This document shows positions 25,624-35,500 of a DNA stretch of 64,000 nt, piece by piece; positions within the stretch are counted from its first letter, which is position 1; every line of letters begins with the position of its first letter. The position numbers were made by a program, and so were the translations under genes. Origin of the DNA: Variovorax sp. 679 (GTDB lineage Bacteria > Pseudomonadota > Gammaproteobacteria > Burkholderiales > Burkholderiaceae_C); NCBI RefSeq assembly GCF_003952185.1, contig NZ_RXFS01000005.1, positions 434,001-498,000 on the forward strand. The letters are read 5' to 3'. The notes beneath the pieces are model-generated. The model was not told the origin of the DNA. It saw nothing but the letters and a program-made list of their open reading frames with translations, and did not search any database.

Positions 25624-25652
25624 GCATCGAATGCACCGGCATCGGATGCCGG
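25624..25652. repeat. Repeated palindromes in the cop divergent region
   Basis: Two copies of an 11-bp near-palindrome, GCATCGAATGC and GCATCGGATGC, start 15 bp apart. The second is embedded in a longer perfect inverted repeat, CCGGCATC-G-GATGCCGG (25636-25652). It lies 124-152 bp upstream of the copR start and 44-72 bp upstream of the first minus-strand frame. Regulator binding is possible; a REP-like element is also possible. Confidence 0.4.
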
Positions 25653-25723
25653 GCCGGCGACACCAGTCAACCGGCTGGCGTGCATGCACTCTATGAAGCC
25701 AGTCCGCCAGTCAGCCACCAGAT

Positions 25724-25743
25724 GGATTACAAAGAAGTAATCC
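25724..25743. promoter_or_regulatory. Inverted repeat upstream of copRS, candidate CopR box
   Basis: Perfect 7-bp arms GGATTAC and GTAATCC separated by AAAGAA, ending 32 bp before the response-regulator ATG. Metal-responsive OmpR-type regulators such as CopR and CusR bind AT-containing inverted repeats in this position, so autoregulation and control of the divergent copper genes are likely. Confidence 0.55.
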
Positions 25744-25775
25744 ACGCGAGCGAGCCCGCGCCGTAGCATCAGGCG

Positions 25776-26459
25776 ATGCGAATCCTGGTCATCGAAGACG
25801 AACAGAAGCTGGGCGACTACCTCGTGAAGGGGCTCTGCGAGAGCGGCTTCGTGGTCGACCTCGCGCGCACAGGTATCGAGGGTCGCAACCTTGCGCTCGA
25901 CGGCAGCTACGACCTGCTGGTACTCGACGTGATGCTGCCCGGCATCGACGGCTTCGCGGTGCTCGATGCGGTCCGCAAGACCCGCTCGATGCCGGTGCTG
26001 ATGCTCACCGCCCGTGACGAGGTTGCGGACCGCGTGCGCGGACTGCAGAGCGGCGCGGACGACTACCTCTCCAAGCCCTTCGCCTTCTCCGAACTGCTCG
26101 CACGCATCCAGGCACTGCTGCGCCGCGGCAAGCTGCATGAGGTTTCCGTGTTCGCGCTCAGGGACCTGACCCTGGACGTGACCGCGCGCAAGGCTTCGCG
26201 CAACGGACAGCGGCTCGACCTGACCGCCAAGGAGTTCGCGCTGCTCACCCTGCTCATGCGAAGGCAGGGCAACGTGCTCTCGCGCACGCAGCTGGCGGAT
26301 CAGGTGTGGGACATGAACTTCGACAGCGAGACCAACATCGTCGAAGTGGCCATCCGGCGGCTGCGCGGCAAGATCGACGATCCCTTCGAGGAGAAGCTGC
26401 TGCACACGGTGCGCGGCATGGGGTACGTGCTGGAGAGCCGGCAGGAAAGCGCGTCGTGA
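25776..26459 (+). CDS. OmpR-family response regulator, heavy-metal type (CopR/CusR-like)
   Basis: DNA-binding response regulator of 227 aa. The receiver domain has the acidic pocket EDEQ (residues 7-10), the phosphorylation Asp in [13 protein letters not shown] (about residue 51), and the Lys in [10 protein letters not shown]. The C-terminal winged helix is complete ([20 protein letters not shown], then [16 protein letters not shown] and VRGMGYVL). The pattern is that of CusR/CopR/CzcR regulators. It overlaps the kinase start and is divergent from the copper genes, so it is very probably their activator. Confidence 0.93.
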   Translation: MRILVIEDEQKLGDYLVKGLCESGFVVDLARTGIEGRNLALDGSYDLLVLDVMLPGIDGFAVLDAVRKTRSMPVLMLTARDEVADRVRGLQSGADDYLSKPFAFSELLARIQALLRRGKLHEVSVFALRDLTLDVTARKASRNGQRLDLTAKEFALLTLLMRRQGNVLSRTQLADQVWDMNFDSETNIVEVAIRRLRGKIDDPFEEKLLHTVRGMGYVLESRQESAS

Positions 26460-27835
26460 ACGCCGCTGCCGATGCGCTGCCTGTGCCGTTGTCCGTTCAT
26501 GAAGGCACGGGGTCCATACAGGCTTCGCTGTCCCGCTGGTTCGCGGCGCAGGCGTTCATCGGCCTGAGCCTTGTCTGCATCGCGATCTACGCGGTCACGG
26601 CGTGGAGCTTCCAGGTCAAGCAATCCAGCGAGTTCGAACGCCAGTCGGAGCTGATCAGGCACCTCATCGAGGAGTCGCGCGACGAGCCGGGGCGCGACGG
26701 GCTGCGCCACAAGCTCGACGACTTCTTCTCGACCCATGCGGAAATCAGCCTGGTGCTGCGCCGCGGCGATGAGATCGTCTATTCGAGCAGGCCCGGCAGG
26801 CCGGCCGCGCAATGGATGTGGATGCCGACGCAGGAACAGCAGGCACGGCCTGGAGACGCCGTCATGCACCTGCAGCTGGGCCTCGACGTGCAGGACGATT
26901 CACGCATCCTCGCCCGGCTTGCATGGACCCTGCTGGGCGCCGTCGTGCTGGGTGCCGGAACGATCGCGCTGACCGGCGCGCTGCTGGTCCGCCGCGGCCT
27001 CAAGCCGTTGAAGAAGCTGATCGGTGAAACCGCCGCCACCGGCCCCACGGCGCCGGGCCGGCGCATCGATCCGTCGCCCTATGCATCCGAGATCACCCCG
27101 TGGGTGGCGCAGTTCAACGCCGTGCTCGATCGCGCGGAGCAGGCCTACCAGCAGCTGGAGTCCTTCAATGCCGACGTCGCGCACGAGCTGCGCACGCCGC
27201 TGGCCAACCTGATCGGCATGGTGGAAGTCGAACTTGCGCGGCCCCGGACCATCGAGGAGCTGAACGACGCCATGCTGTCGGCGCTGGAAGAGGCCAGGCG
27301 CGTGTCCGCCATCGTGATCGACATGCTGTTCCTGTCGAAGGCGGACCGCGGCACGGTGGCGCGCCGCTCGACGCCGGTGAGCCTCGCCGACCAGGTGCGC
27401 ACGGTGCTCGACTTTCATGAGGCCACGCTCGAAGACGCGGGGCTGAAGGTGCATGTCAGCGGCGATGCGCACATCGGCATCGACGCAGGGCTGGTGCGGC
27501 GGGCACTGTCGAACCTGCTGAGCAATGCGAGCCGGTATGCGACCCCCGGCTCGGCCATCGCGGTGGTGATCGACACGCACGAGGACGGCGTGTGGATCAA
27601 GGTCGCCAACAGCGGCGCACCCATTGCGCCCGAGCTGCTGCCCCAGCTCTTCAAGCGCTTCTTCCGTGCCGAGCCCTCGCGCACAGATTCTTCGGAGCAT
27701 CACGGGCTCGGGTTGGCGATCGTGGCAGCCATCGCGCGAATGCATGGAGGCCGTACGTACGCCACGTCCCGCTCGGGCGTGACGGAGATCGGCTTCTCGA
27801 TGAGGTCCGGCGAGCGGGACGGGGCGGCGGCATAG
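26456..27835 (+). CDS. Heavy-metal sensor histidine kinase (CopS/CusS-like)
   Basis: Membrane sensor kinase of 459 aa. One N-terminal transmembrane helix ([20 protein letters not shown]), a periplasmic sensor of about 110 residues, and a second helix ([20 protein letters not shown]) precede a HAMP-like linker. The H-box [13 protein letters not shown] carries the phospho-accepting His, followed by the N-box [13 protein letters not shown] and the G-box [13 protein letters not shown]. It starts at a GTG that overlaps the regulator stop (GTGA), so the pair is translationally coupled. The periplasmic loop has few cysteines or histidines, so how it senses copper is unclear. Confidence 0.9.
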   Translation: MNAAADALPVPLSVHEGTGSIQASLSRWFAAQAFIGLSLVCIAIYAVTAWSFQVKQSSEFERQSELIRHLIEESRDEPGRDGLRHKLDDFFSTHAEISLVLRRGDEIVYSSRPGRPAAQWMWMPTQEQQARPGDAVMHLQLGLDVQDDSRILARLAWTLLGAVVLGAGTIALTGALLVRRGLKPLKKLIGETAATGPTAPGRRIDPSPYASEITPWVAQFNAVLDRAEQAYQQLESFNADVAHELRTPLANLIGMVEVELARPRTIEELNDAMLSALEEARRVSAIVIDMLFLSKADRGTVARRSTPVSLADQVRTVLDFHEATLEDAGLKVHVSGDAHIGIDAGLVRRALSNLLSNASRYATPGSAIAVVIDTHEDGVWIKVANSGAPIAPELLPQLFKRFFRAEPSRTDSSEHHGLGLAIVAAIARMHGGRTYATSRSGVTEIGFSMRSGERDGAAA

Positions 27836-27851
27836 CCGTCAGCCGGGCAGG

Positions 27852-28010
27852 TCAGCCGCGACGGGAAGCCCTGGAGGCTCCGGCCTTTTTTGCGGAAGTC
27901 AGCCGCATTCCAGACAGCACCCGCTTCGCGTTGACCGCGCAGCTCATGTCGTCCGGCTTCGCTTCGATCTGCGTCATCAGCTCGACCAGCTGATCCTTGC
28001 TTTGCGCGAG
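27852..28010 (-). pseudogene. Possible 3' remnant of a small unknown gene
   Basis: A 52-residue open stretch ending in a natural stop, with protein-like composition (KDQLVELMTQIEAKPDDMSC, then AVNAKRVLSGMRL and a basic tail KKAGASRASRRG). Further upstream the frame runs through sequence antisense to another gene remnant, so the 5' end appears lost or replaced. An ATG within (MTQIEAK) could allow a 41-aa peptide. I do not recognise the family. Confidence 0.35.
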
Positions 28011-28028
28011 CTGCGCCTGCAGTGTGCC

Positions 28029-28184
28029 GTGCTCCCACTGCGCGAGATCGGCGAACTGCTGCCCCGCTACGAACAGGAAAACCTCTTCGACTCCACGAAG
28101 TTCAAGCGCAGGTTCCCCGGGTTCGGGGTAACCACATACCGCGAAGGCCTGGCCCTGATCCGACAGGAATCGGAGAGCAACTGA
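28029..28184 (+). pseudogene. 3' remnant of an NAD-dependent epimerase/SDR gene
   Basis: The frame encodes VLPLREIGELLPRYEQENLF, then DSTKFKRRFPGFGVTTYREGLALI and a stop. This matches the C-terminal end of extended SDR/NAD-dependent epimerase proteins, where a conserved FDSxKFxxxFP..VTxYREGL segment closes the fold. No Rossmann domain (GxxGxxG) exists upstream; instead the sequence runs into the antisense of another remnant. The gene is therefore truncated to about its last 50 residues. The assignment rests on pattern memory. Confidence 0.55.
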
Positions 28185-28732
28185 GCCGCTGCGCTGCGGC
28201 GTTCGAGCGGTCATCCCGACGCCTCCCATATTGATGGGAGCAGCATTGCCATCTTTCGTATCAGCTGTTGACAAATGTGAACTGGCACACATCCGCGATT
28301 CGAAAGCGAATGCCAAGAACTACTGCAATCCGTAGTATTCATTTTGTTTCACAAACGTCTTACGGAGCTTGCACTGATGGCCTGCATACCCTCGTTCTTC
28401 CGAACGTACGAGCCGCTCGAAGCGACTCGAGGGTACGCCGCACGAGCGCGTGGCCCCGTCACATCGAAGGCCACGCTCATGCCGCACTCCTAGTTTTCGT
28501 CGCGCATTCCACGGCATGAAGCCGTGAGTTGCGCGGCCGCTTTCCGCGACCCGACAGCTGCTTGCCGATAGCCCCTCGACGGGGCCGTGCGTGGCGGCTT
28601 GCGCTCGTCCGGAGATTTTTCGCCTGTCGTTTTTATCTCGCGCCGCTGCGCGAGATGGAGAGCTGTTGCCGCAAGAAGAGGTGGCCTGTTCTCCCTCACT
28701 GGGTTCGGGAAGAAATTTCGATCGAGGATGCA
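28185..28732. other. Non-coding gap upstream of the GGDEF-EAL/hfa-like locus
   Basis: No gene is supported here. Base composition is less GC-rich than the neighbours around 28250-28380, including TTGACA at 28267 and an A/T-rich stretch near 28320-28360, which may include the promoter of the downstream operon. Small reading frames here have no protein-like composition. The ribosome site of the next gene (GAGG, 5 bp before its ATG) lies at the right end. Confidence 0.5.
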
Positions 28733-30178
28733 ATGGCTGCTATCTCAGCACTGACTGCCTGGCCTTCAAGCGCGCACCGGCCCGCTGCATGGGCTCCGCG
28801 TGCTTCGACGGGTGTGTGCCTGCATGGCCTGCGCGCGGAGCCTGCCGCGCCAGCCGTGGCCGGTGCACATGCCCATGCGGCGCCGGGAGCACCCGCGGGC
28901 CATCCGGCGACGCGCAGGGCCTGCGCCTTCGTGTTCGTCGCGAACCTTCCGCTGCTTGCCGAAGCGTACGGGCAGGACTTCGCATCCGCCGCCAGCCTCG
29001 AGATCCAGCGCCGGCTCTGCGCCAACTTCGTCGTGTCCCCGCCGTCCGACATGGCTCGCCTGCGGGACGACTGCTTTCTGGTCTGGCACAACGAAGCCTT
29101 CGAGTGCGCGACCTTCGATGGCCGCGCGCCGCGCGAGCTGCCGGGCACGATGCGACGCGCGAGCCGCCCCATCGAGACGCTGCTGGCGGTGCTCGGCGCC
29201 GAGCCGGTGCGCGCAGGGGGCATCGCCGCGCTGGTGCAGCTGCATGCGGACTGGATCGAGGTGTGCCCGCCCGAGCAGCTCGGCGCGTCGGAGATCGAAC
29301 TGACGCTCTGGACCGCCCAGCCCTTTCCCGACTCGCGCGAGAGCCGGGCCGACGGCTGGCGGCAGCTCTACCGCTCCGACATGGACATGGCGGTTCGCCT
29401 GAGCGAGGCCCTGCGCAGCGAGGAGCTGTCGTTCTCCTGGCGGCCGGTCGTTCAGTCCGGCAGCGCCGCGACCGTGCTCTACCGCGAAGGCCGCGCGCGC
29501 ATCGCATCGAGGCAGGGCGAGCCGGCGCTGCTGGAGCCCGAGGTGTTCATGCCCTGCCTGCAGCGCCTCGGCCTCACGCGCGCATTCGACCGCACCGTGA
29601 TGCGGCGCGCCGTCGCCGCGCTGCGGATGCGGTCTTCCGTGCAGATCGGCGTGAGCATCTCGGCGCAGGGCATCCAGGTCGATCACTGGTGGGCCTCGCT
29701 GCTCGCGGTGCTCGACAAGGAGCCTGCGCTGGCCTCGCGGCTGGTGATCGAGATCGCGAACAGCGTCGCGCTGCAGGACTTCGAGGCGGCGCGGGACTTC
29801 TGCGTGCAGCTGCAGTTGCGCGGCTGCCGCATCGCCATCCGCGATTTCGGCGGCGGAGCCGACAACCTCGCCGCCGTTCAGGCCTGCCGGCCGGACATCG
29901 TCAAGCTCGATGCCGCCTTGCTGCGGCGTGCGCGCGAAAGCGCTTTCGGCCGCGAGTGCCTGCGCGACATGCTGTCCCTGTGCGCGCATCTCGCGTCGCA
30001 CGTGGTCGTCGACGGCATCGAGCGCGACGACGACCTGCACATCGCGTCGATGGCCGGGGCTCAATGGCTGCAGGGCTTCGGCGTGCGCGGCGCCGAGCGG
30101 TATGTGCGCGCGGGATCCCCTGCCGGCAACGACGTCGTCGATGACGCAGGCGCGGACCTGGACGGAGGCCGGCCATGA
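28733..30178 (+). CDS. Degenerate GGDEF-EAL domain protein, probably catalytically inactive
   Basis: Cytoplasmic protein of 481 aa. Residues about 60-160 resemble a worn GGDEF domain: FVANLPLLAEAYGQDFASAA recalls the N-x-x-L-N-x-x-Y-G-H helix, and the GGDEF motif position is RLRDDCFLVW (109-118). Residues about 225-465 are an EAL fold with most metal ligands lost: EALLR is YREGR (250-254), the NxS strand is SIS, IEITE is IEIAN (339-343), DDFGTG is RDFGGG (370-375) and AEGVE is VDGIE. The LKID lysine (VKLD) and the final QG remain. It probably binds c-di-GMP or a partner without making or degrading the nucleotide. The ATG after GAGG is preferred; longer in-frame starts lack family similarity. 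It overlaps the next gene by ATGA and heads the hfa-like operon. Confidence 0.85.
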   Translation: MAAISALTAWPSSAHRPAAWAPRASTGVCLHGLRAEPAAPAVAGAHAHAAPGAPAGHPATRRACAFVFVANLPLLAEAYGQDFASAASLEIQRRLCANFVVSPPSDMARLRDDCFLVWHNEAFECATFDGRAPRELPGTMRRASRPIETLLAVLGAEPVRAGGIAALVQLHADWIEVCPPEQLGASEIELTLWTAQPFPDSRESRADGWRQLYRSDMDMAVRLSEALRSEELSFSWRPVVQSGSAATVLYREGRARIASRQGEPALLEPEVFMPCLQRLGLTRAFDRTVMRRAVAALRMRSSVQIGVSISAQGIQVDHWWASLLAVLDKEPALASRLVIEIANSVALQDFEAARDFCVQLQLRGCRIAIRDFGGGADNLAAVQACRPDIVKLDAALLRRARESAFGRECLRDMLSLCAHLASHVVVDGIERDDDLHIASMAGAQWLQGFGVRGAERYVRAGSPAGNDVVDDAGADLDGGRP

Positions 30179-30450
30179 CGCTCCTGCCTGCCGAGATCCA
30201 GCTGCGCCTCGCGCGGCTGAGCACCGATCTTCTCGTCCTGCAGCGCGCCGTGCAGGAGCTGATGCAGCAGTGCGACGCGCCCCAGCCGGGCGCGAGCGAA
30301 AGCGACCTGATCGCCGCTGCGCAGTACCGCGCGCTCGAGGCCGCGCTGCACGCCCCCGGCCAGCCGCTCGCACCGGCCGGGAAAGAGGGCGCCGAACTGC
30401 TCGCGTGGCCTTCGTTCACCGCGCCGATCCGAAGGGCGATGCGCGCGTGA
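30175..30450 (+). CDS. Small hypothetical protein coupled to the GGDEF-EAL gene
   Basis: A 91-aa soluble, mostly helical protein (AEIQLRLARLSTDLLVLQRA, then VQELMQQCD) with no signal peptide or recognised domain. The first 30 residues have a leucine pattern that could form a short coiled coil. Its start overlaps the upstream stop (ATGA), indicating translational coupling, and the HfaA-like gene follows after 53 bp. It may be a partner or adaptor for the degenerate GGDEF-EAL protein; function unknown. Confidence 0.7.
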   Translation: MTLLPAEIQLRLARLSTDLLVLQRAVQELMQQCDAPQPGASESDLIAAAQYRALEAALHAPGQPLAPAGKEGAELLAWPSFTAPIRRAMRA

Positions 30451-30503
30451 TCGCAGCGCGCATCCGATTCCCACGTTCCCCATTTCCGTTTCGTAGGACT
30501 TTC

Positions 30504-31046
30504 ATGCTTATTCAAATCACCAGGGTTTCCAGGGCCGCGCGCGTCGCACTGTCCGGCCTGCTGGCCGTCACAGGCGCATGCGCGCTGGCCAACAACGTCG
30601 GAGAGAACGCCGCGTGGCAGTTCCAGTCTTCCGCCGACAAGGCCAACCAGGCCGCGGTGCAGGACATGATCCAGCGCAAGAAAGCCGGCTCGTACGGCGC
30701 GGCCAACTACACCACCAACAACTACATCGGCAAGCAGTACAACTGCGACGTCACCTCGACCGCGCAGGGCAACCAGGGCACCAACAGCACCACCGCCAAT
30801 TCGCCCGGCACCAGCGGCGCAGCGGCCAACTCCACCGGCAACTCGAGCACCGGCGTCGGCGGCACCGGCACGGTGAGCACCGGCCAGGCCAACAGCGGCG
30901 CGGTCGGCTCGGCGGTGATCGGCTCCACCACCAGCAACGTGCAGGGCTGGTCGAGCCAGGCCCTGAACTCCAACCAGACCAACACCGGCAGCCAGAGCGC
31001 AAGCATCAGCGGCAGCTCGGCCTGCGCATTCGGCGCGCTCAACTGA
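30504..31046 (+). CDS. hfaA: Small secreted Asn/Thr/Ser-rich protein, HfaA-like (holdfast anchor family)
   Basis: Exported 180-aa protein with a signal peptide (LSGLLAVTGACALA) and a mature part beginning NNVGENAAWQFQSSADKANQ, then AAVQDMIQRKKAGSYG and YTTNNYIGKQYNCDVTSTAQ. The rest is a low-complexity N/T/S/G-rich region with repeated NSTGNSST-type motifs and a second cysteine near the C-terminus. The N-terminal pattern (Q-rich helix, KAGSY, then NNY.G..YNC) and the position immediately before a CsgG/HfaB homologue fit HfaA of the Caulobacter holdfast-anchor operon, an outer-membrane surface protein. Similarity is by pattern only; curli-like minor subunits are the alternative. Confidence 0.6.
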   Translation: MLIQITRVSRAARVALSGLLAVTGACALANNVGENAAWQFQSSADKANQAAVQDMIQRKKAGSYGAANYTTNNYIGKQYNCDVTSTAQGNQGTNSTTANSPGTSGAAANSTGNSSTGVGGTGTVSTGQANSGAVGSAVIGSTTSNVQGWSSQALNSNQTNTGSQSASISGSSACAFGALN

Positions 31047-31074
31047 CACCCAAACAGACAGGGAAGAAAGAGGA

Positions 31075-32478
31075 ATGATCACATTCAAGTCGATCCGCGC
31101 GTTGCCGCGCGGCAAAGCCGCGTCGCGCGGGCTGGCCGCGGCGGCCGCCGTCATGAGCCTGGCCGGCTGCGTCGTCGCGCCGCAGCAGCAGATGGCGCCG
31201 AAGGAGGCGCCCGTGGTCCTCGGCCCCGCCGTGCGCCAGAACGTCACGCCCATGGAGGCGGTGCTCGCCTGCTTCGGCGACCACGTGGCCGCCATGCAGC
31301 GGCCGCCCATCGTCGTCACCGTGGGCGACGTGAAGGACTACACCGGCAAGTACAGCATCAACGAAGGCAACGCCATCACGCAGGGCGGCGCGCTCATGGT
31401 GTATTCGGCGCTGGGCAAGCTCGGCGGCGCGGTGCAGGTGGCCGAGCGCTTCGATCCGGTCATCGCCGAGCGCGAACTCGGCTATGCCGACCGCCGCCAG
31501 CTCGGCGACGGCCGAACGCACCAGCTCGCAGGCCCGAACGGCGGCCAGGCGGTGCCGTGGCTGCCGTACTTCGGCGGCTCGATCAGCAAGTCCGACTACT
31601 TCATCGTCGGCGGCATCACCGAGCTCAACTACAACATCAACTCGGGCGGCGCCGAGATCGGCGTGAACCAGGTGGGCGTGAAGGCGCGCACCTTCAGCCA
31701 GTCGGTGGGCATCGACCTGCGCATCGTCGACACCAGGTCGCTGATGATCGTGAAGACCGTCAGCCTGACGAAGCAGTTCAACGGCTACGAGGTCGGCTTC
31801 AACGTCTTCCGATTCTTCGGCAGCAAGCTGTGGGACATCGACGTCGGCGCCAAGGGCCAGGAGCCGGTGCAGATGGGCGTGCGCGCCGCGCTGGAAGAGG
31901 GCGTCGTGCGCCTCGTGGCCGCGGTGTCGAAGGTCGATCCCAACCCCTGCCTGGGCATGCGCATGGCCAACGACCTGAGCCTCACGCCCGCGGAGGAGCT
32001 GCGCAAGGTGCCGAACCCGCTCGTGGACTCGGCCGGTGCGCCGGTGCAGCAGGGCGAGGCGGTCAACGCGGCCAGCCAGACCGGCGCGAGCCTGACGGGC
32101 TCGAGCGTGCAGATCCCCTTCGAGTTCGGCGCGGCCGCGCTCACCGGCGGCACGCTGAACCTCATCGACCAGATCGCGGCGGCCGCCGCCAAGGCACCCA
32201 CCGAGGTCGTGCTGGTCGCGCGCGACACCGAGAACTGGGACGCCGGCAAGCGCGACCTGCTCACCGACCAGCGCATCGGCGTGGTCACGACGGCGCTCGC
32301 GTCGCGCGGCCTGGCGCCCGGCGGCATCAGCGTCACATGGCGCCCGGACAAGGCGGACACGTCGATCCATCGCGACGGCCCCGGCCTGCAGGAGATCGCA
32401 AAGCTCCGCGTCCAGGGCGCGGTGAGGGGTGGGCCGGCCCGTCCGGTCCGTGAGGAGAACGCAACCGGAGGGAAGTAA
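31075..32478 (+). CDS. hfaB: CsgG/HfaB-family outer-membrane secretion lipoprotein
   Basis: Lipoprotein of 467 aa with lipobox LAGC (Cys32). The middle is a clear CsgG domain: RPPIVVTVGDVKDYTGKYSI, YFIVGGITELNYNINSGGAE, VGIDLRIVDTRSLMIVKTVS and GVRAALEEGVVRLVAAVSK. CsgG forms a nonameric pore that secretes curli subunits; HfaB is the holdfast-anchor member. The C-terminal 130 residues (VQIPFEFGAAALTGGTLNLI, then DLLTDQRIGVVTTALASRGL) form an OmpA-like periplasmic part absent from E. coli CsgG but present in HfaB-type proteins, which supports the Hfa assignment. It lies between the small HfaA-like gene and the giant repeat protein, which are its likely clients. Confidence 0.85.
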   Translation: MITFKSIRALPRGKAASRGLAAAAAVMSLAGCVVAPQQQMAPKEAPVVLGPAVRQNVTPMEAVLACFGDHVAAMQRPPIVVTVGDVKDYTGKYSINEGNAITQGGALMVYSALGKLGGAVQVAERFDPVIAERELGYADRRQLGDGRTHQLAGPNGGQAVPWLPYFGGSISKSDYFIVGGITELNYNINSGGAEIGVNQVGVKARTFSQSVGIDLRIVDTRSLMIVKTVSLTKQFNGYEVGFNVFRFFGSKLWDIDVGAKGQEPVQMGVRAALEEGVVRLVAAVSKVDPNPCLGMRMANDLSLTPAEELRKVPNPLVDSAGAPVQQGEAVNAASQTGASLTGSSVQIPFEFGAAALTGGTLNLIDQIAAAAAKAPTEVVLVARDTENWDAGKRDLLTDQRIGVVTTALASRGLAPGGISVTWRPDKADTSIHRDGPGLQEIAKLRVQGAVRGGPARPVREENATGGK

Positions 32479-32572
32479 CCGGGACACACAAGGTCTTCAT
32501 CGCAAAACAGTGGCATTCCGCCAGTCCGCAATCCATCGAGTCAGTCTTTTTTCAGATCATCAAAGGAAGAGC

Positions 32573-35500
32573 ATGCAGAAGAATCGCAAGAACCCGGGCA
32601 GCCGCGTCAACGGCGCACCGCTCAGCAGCATCGGCATGGCCGTGCTGGCCACGCTCGTGGCCGGCGGCGCGCAAGCCGCCGAAACGAGCGTCACGCCAGT
32701 GGCGGTCAACACCACGGCCTACCAGAGCGTGCAGTCGGTGCAGGACAAGGTGCTGCCTGTGAGCGCCACGGCCGCCGGCACCACCATCGACATCACGACC
32801 GGCGGCCCGCAGACCGGCAACAGCAACACGGTCACGCAGAACGCGGTGAAGGCGAACGCCACCGGCAATGCCTTCGTCAACGCGATCGACCTGTCGCTCA
32901 CCGGCGGCACGGGCGCGACGCCCACCGAAGGCGCGGCCTCGCTCGGCGTGCAGACCAACAGCGCGGTGGTCTCGAGCAGCGCCACCGGCAACACGGTGAA
33001 GGTCGACCTCGACGGCTTCGCCAGCGGCGGCGCTGTCAACACGAACAACACCATTGCGGCGAACACCACGCTCAACAGCGGCTCGTCGACCATCGCGGGC
33101 ACGGTGCCCGTCGACTACGCCTCGACCAGCCCGGGATCGATCTCGGTGAACTACACGCCCGCCGGCGGCAGCGTGACGGCGCAGGGCAGCCTGGTCGTCA
33201 ATTCCGTGCAGCGCGGCACCGGCGCGGCCTCGACCGCCGCGGCAAGCGGCAACAGCGTGACGCTCACGCTGACCGCCGACGGCGCCAACGCCGTCAACGC
33301 AGCACCGGTACTCGACGGCAACACCGTCTCCGCCTCGCTCAAGGGCAACACGGCCAGCAACACGGCCAGCGTCCAGTCGGGCGGCGCGCCGGCCTTCACC
33401 GGCTCGGCCGTCGTCGCCAACCAGCAGCTGAACCAGTCGACCGAGGCTGTGACGCACACGGCTTCGGCCAACGGCAACGGCATCGTCGCTTCCATCGGCA
33501 GCAACACCGCGGGCGGCACCAACACGCTCCAGGGCTCGCTGTCGGTGCAGGGCAACACCATTTCCAGCAGCGCCACCGGCAATGAAGCCCTGGGCGCCAC
33601 CACCGGCACGGCCGGCAACCGCATCGTGCTGGCCGACGGCGTGTCGGTCACCGGCTCGGGCGGCCCGACCTCCAACACCAGCGCCTACAACGCAGGCAGC
33701 CTGTCGAGCTCGGTCGCAGCCGACCTGGCCGTGTCGAACAGCCAGGGCAACGTGGGCGTCTCGCTCAGCGCAGCCACGCAGGCCTCGGGCATCGGCGCCG
33801 CCGTGCAGTCGGTGGACGGCGGAACCGTCACCGTCGCGAACAACGCGGTCACCGCCTCGGCAACCGGCAATGCCGCATCGAATGCGATCGTCAGCGGAAA
33901 GGGCGCCGCCTCGTTCACTGCCAGCGCGGCCCTGGCCAACCAGCAAAGCAACTACAACGGCGGCGTGAACGCCATCTCGGGCCCGACCTTCATCGCCGCA
34001 TTCACGGGCGCGGAGGACGGCACCAACAACGCGAGCTCGGTCTCGGTGTCGGGCAACCGCTCCGCCGCGACGGCCTATGGCAGCAACGCGAGCCAGAGCC
34101 TCGCGCTCGAGGCGAACGCGCTGCCGCTGTCCGGCGGCAATGCGGTGCTCACCGGCGGCAGCCTGCCCGACGGGAACGTCTCGGCCGCGGGCGCAGCCAC
34201 GGTGACCAACCTGCAGGGCAACTACGCCGCCCCGGTCACCGCCCAGACCGTGGGCTCCGTCATCGGCCTGATGGCCGATTCGCGCGGCACCGGTGGCGAC
34301 ACCATCCACGGCAGCACCTTCACCGTGGGCGGCAACACGCAAGAGGCGGTTGCCGTGAGCAACGGTGCCAACAACGCGCTGTCGCTGACCGGCACGACCG
34401 TCGGTGCGGGCGCCGGCGTGGCGAGCGTCCAGGTCGTGGATGCGAATTCGCCGGTCAATGCACAGCTGACGAGCTCCGTGGCTGGTGCCTATCTCGGCAC
34501 GCACACCACCGACAGCACCGTCGCGCTGACGAACAACCTCCAGCGCGCCGTGGCCTACGGCAACTCGGGCGCCAACAGCCTGAACGTGACCGCCAACAGC
34601 TCGAGCGTGCCCGTGTCGGCAACGCCCGCCTCGGTGGCGACGCCCGCCGCCGGCACTGCCACCGTCAATGCCGCCTACGGCGTGCTGAGCAACCAGTCGG
34701 TGGCCGGTGCCGTCAGCGCCGTGGCCGACGGTCGCGGCCTCGGACCGGTCGGCTCGCAGACCGTGCTGATCGAAGGCAACGTCACCCGCAGCGCCGTCTC
34801 GAACCAGGGCAACGCCCTCGTCGGCGCCGCCTACGGCAACGACGTCACCAACGCCGCCAAGCTGGCGCTGGGCACTGGCACCACCGTGGCCGGCGCGGCT
34901 GCCGTGGGCAATGTCACCAGCGTGCAGAACGTGAACGGCGCGACCATCACCGCTTCGGTGCCGGGCGGCAACGTCGTCTCCACGGCCATCGAGGACAACG
35001 TCGCCGCATCGACGGTCGCGACCTCCGGCAACCAGCTGCAGGCCCTGGCCTACGGCAACCGCGCCGGCGGCAACACGCTCGACGTGTCGGGCAACACGCT
35101 GGCCACCGTCACCGCACAGCCGCGCGCCGTGAACGACGGCACCACCGCGACGACCGACGCGGCCTTCAGCGTGCAGAGCGTGCAGAACGGCTCGGGCAGC
35201 CTGAGCGCTTCGCTGCGCAACGGCACCGGACCGGGCGCGAGCGCCTCGCAGATCCGCACGCAGATCGGTGGCAACGTCACCGGCTCGAGCGTGGCCTCGA
35301 ACGGCAACAGCGCCAGCGCCGCCGCCACGAGCAACAGCGCCGTCAACGGCCTGACGCTCGCGGGCAACGGCCTGTCGACCTCCAGCGCCGTGCAGAACGT
35401 GCAGACGACCAGCGCAGCCATCGAGGCGCTGGCGGGCCAGGCCGGCACGCCGGGAACGCCCGCGTCGCCCTCGGTGCCGTTCAGCTACAACGCCCACGTG

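Noticed and set aside
28267..28300. TTGACA at 28267 as a sigma-70 promoter for the GGDEF-EAL operon
   Set aside because: No convincing -10 hexamer at 16-18 bp spacing, and it lies more than 400 bp upstream of the start codon.
28268..28519. Short plus-strand frame of 83 codons in the gap
   Set aside because: Composition and lack of a ribosome site or domain suggest a chance frame in non-coding DNA.
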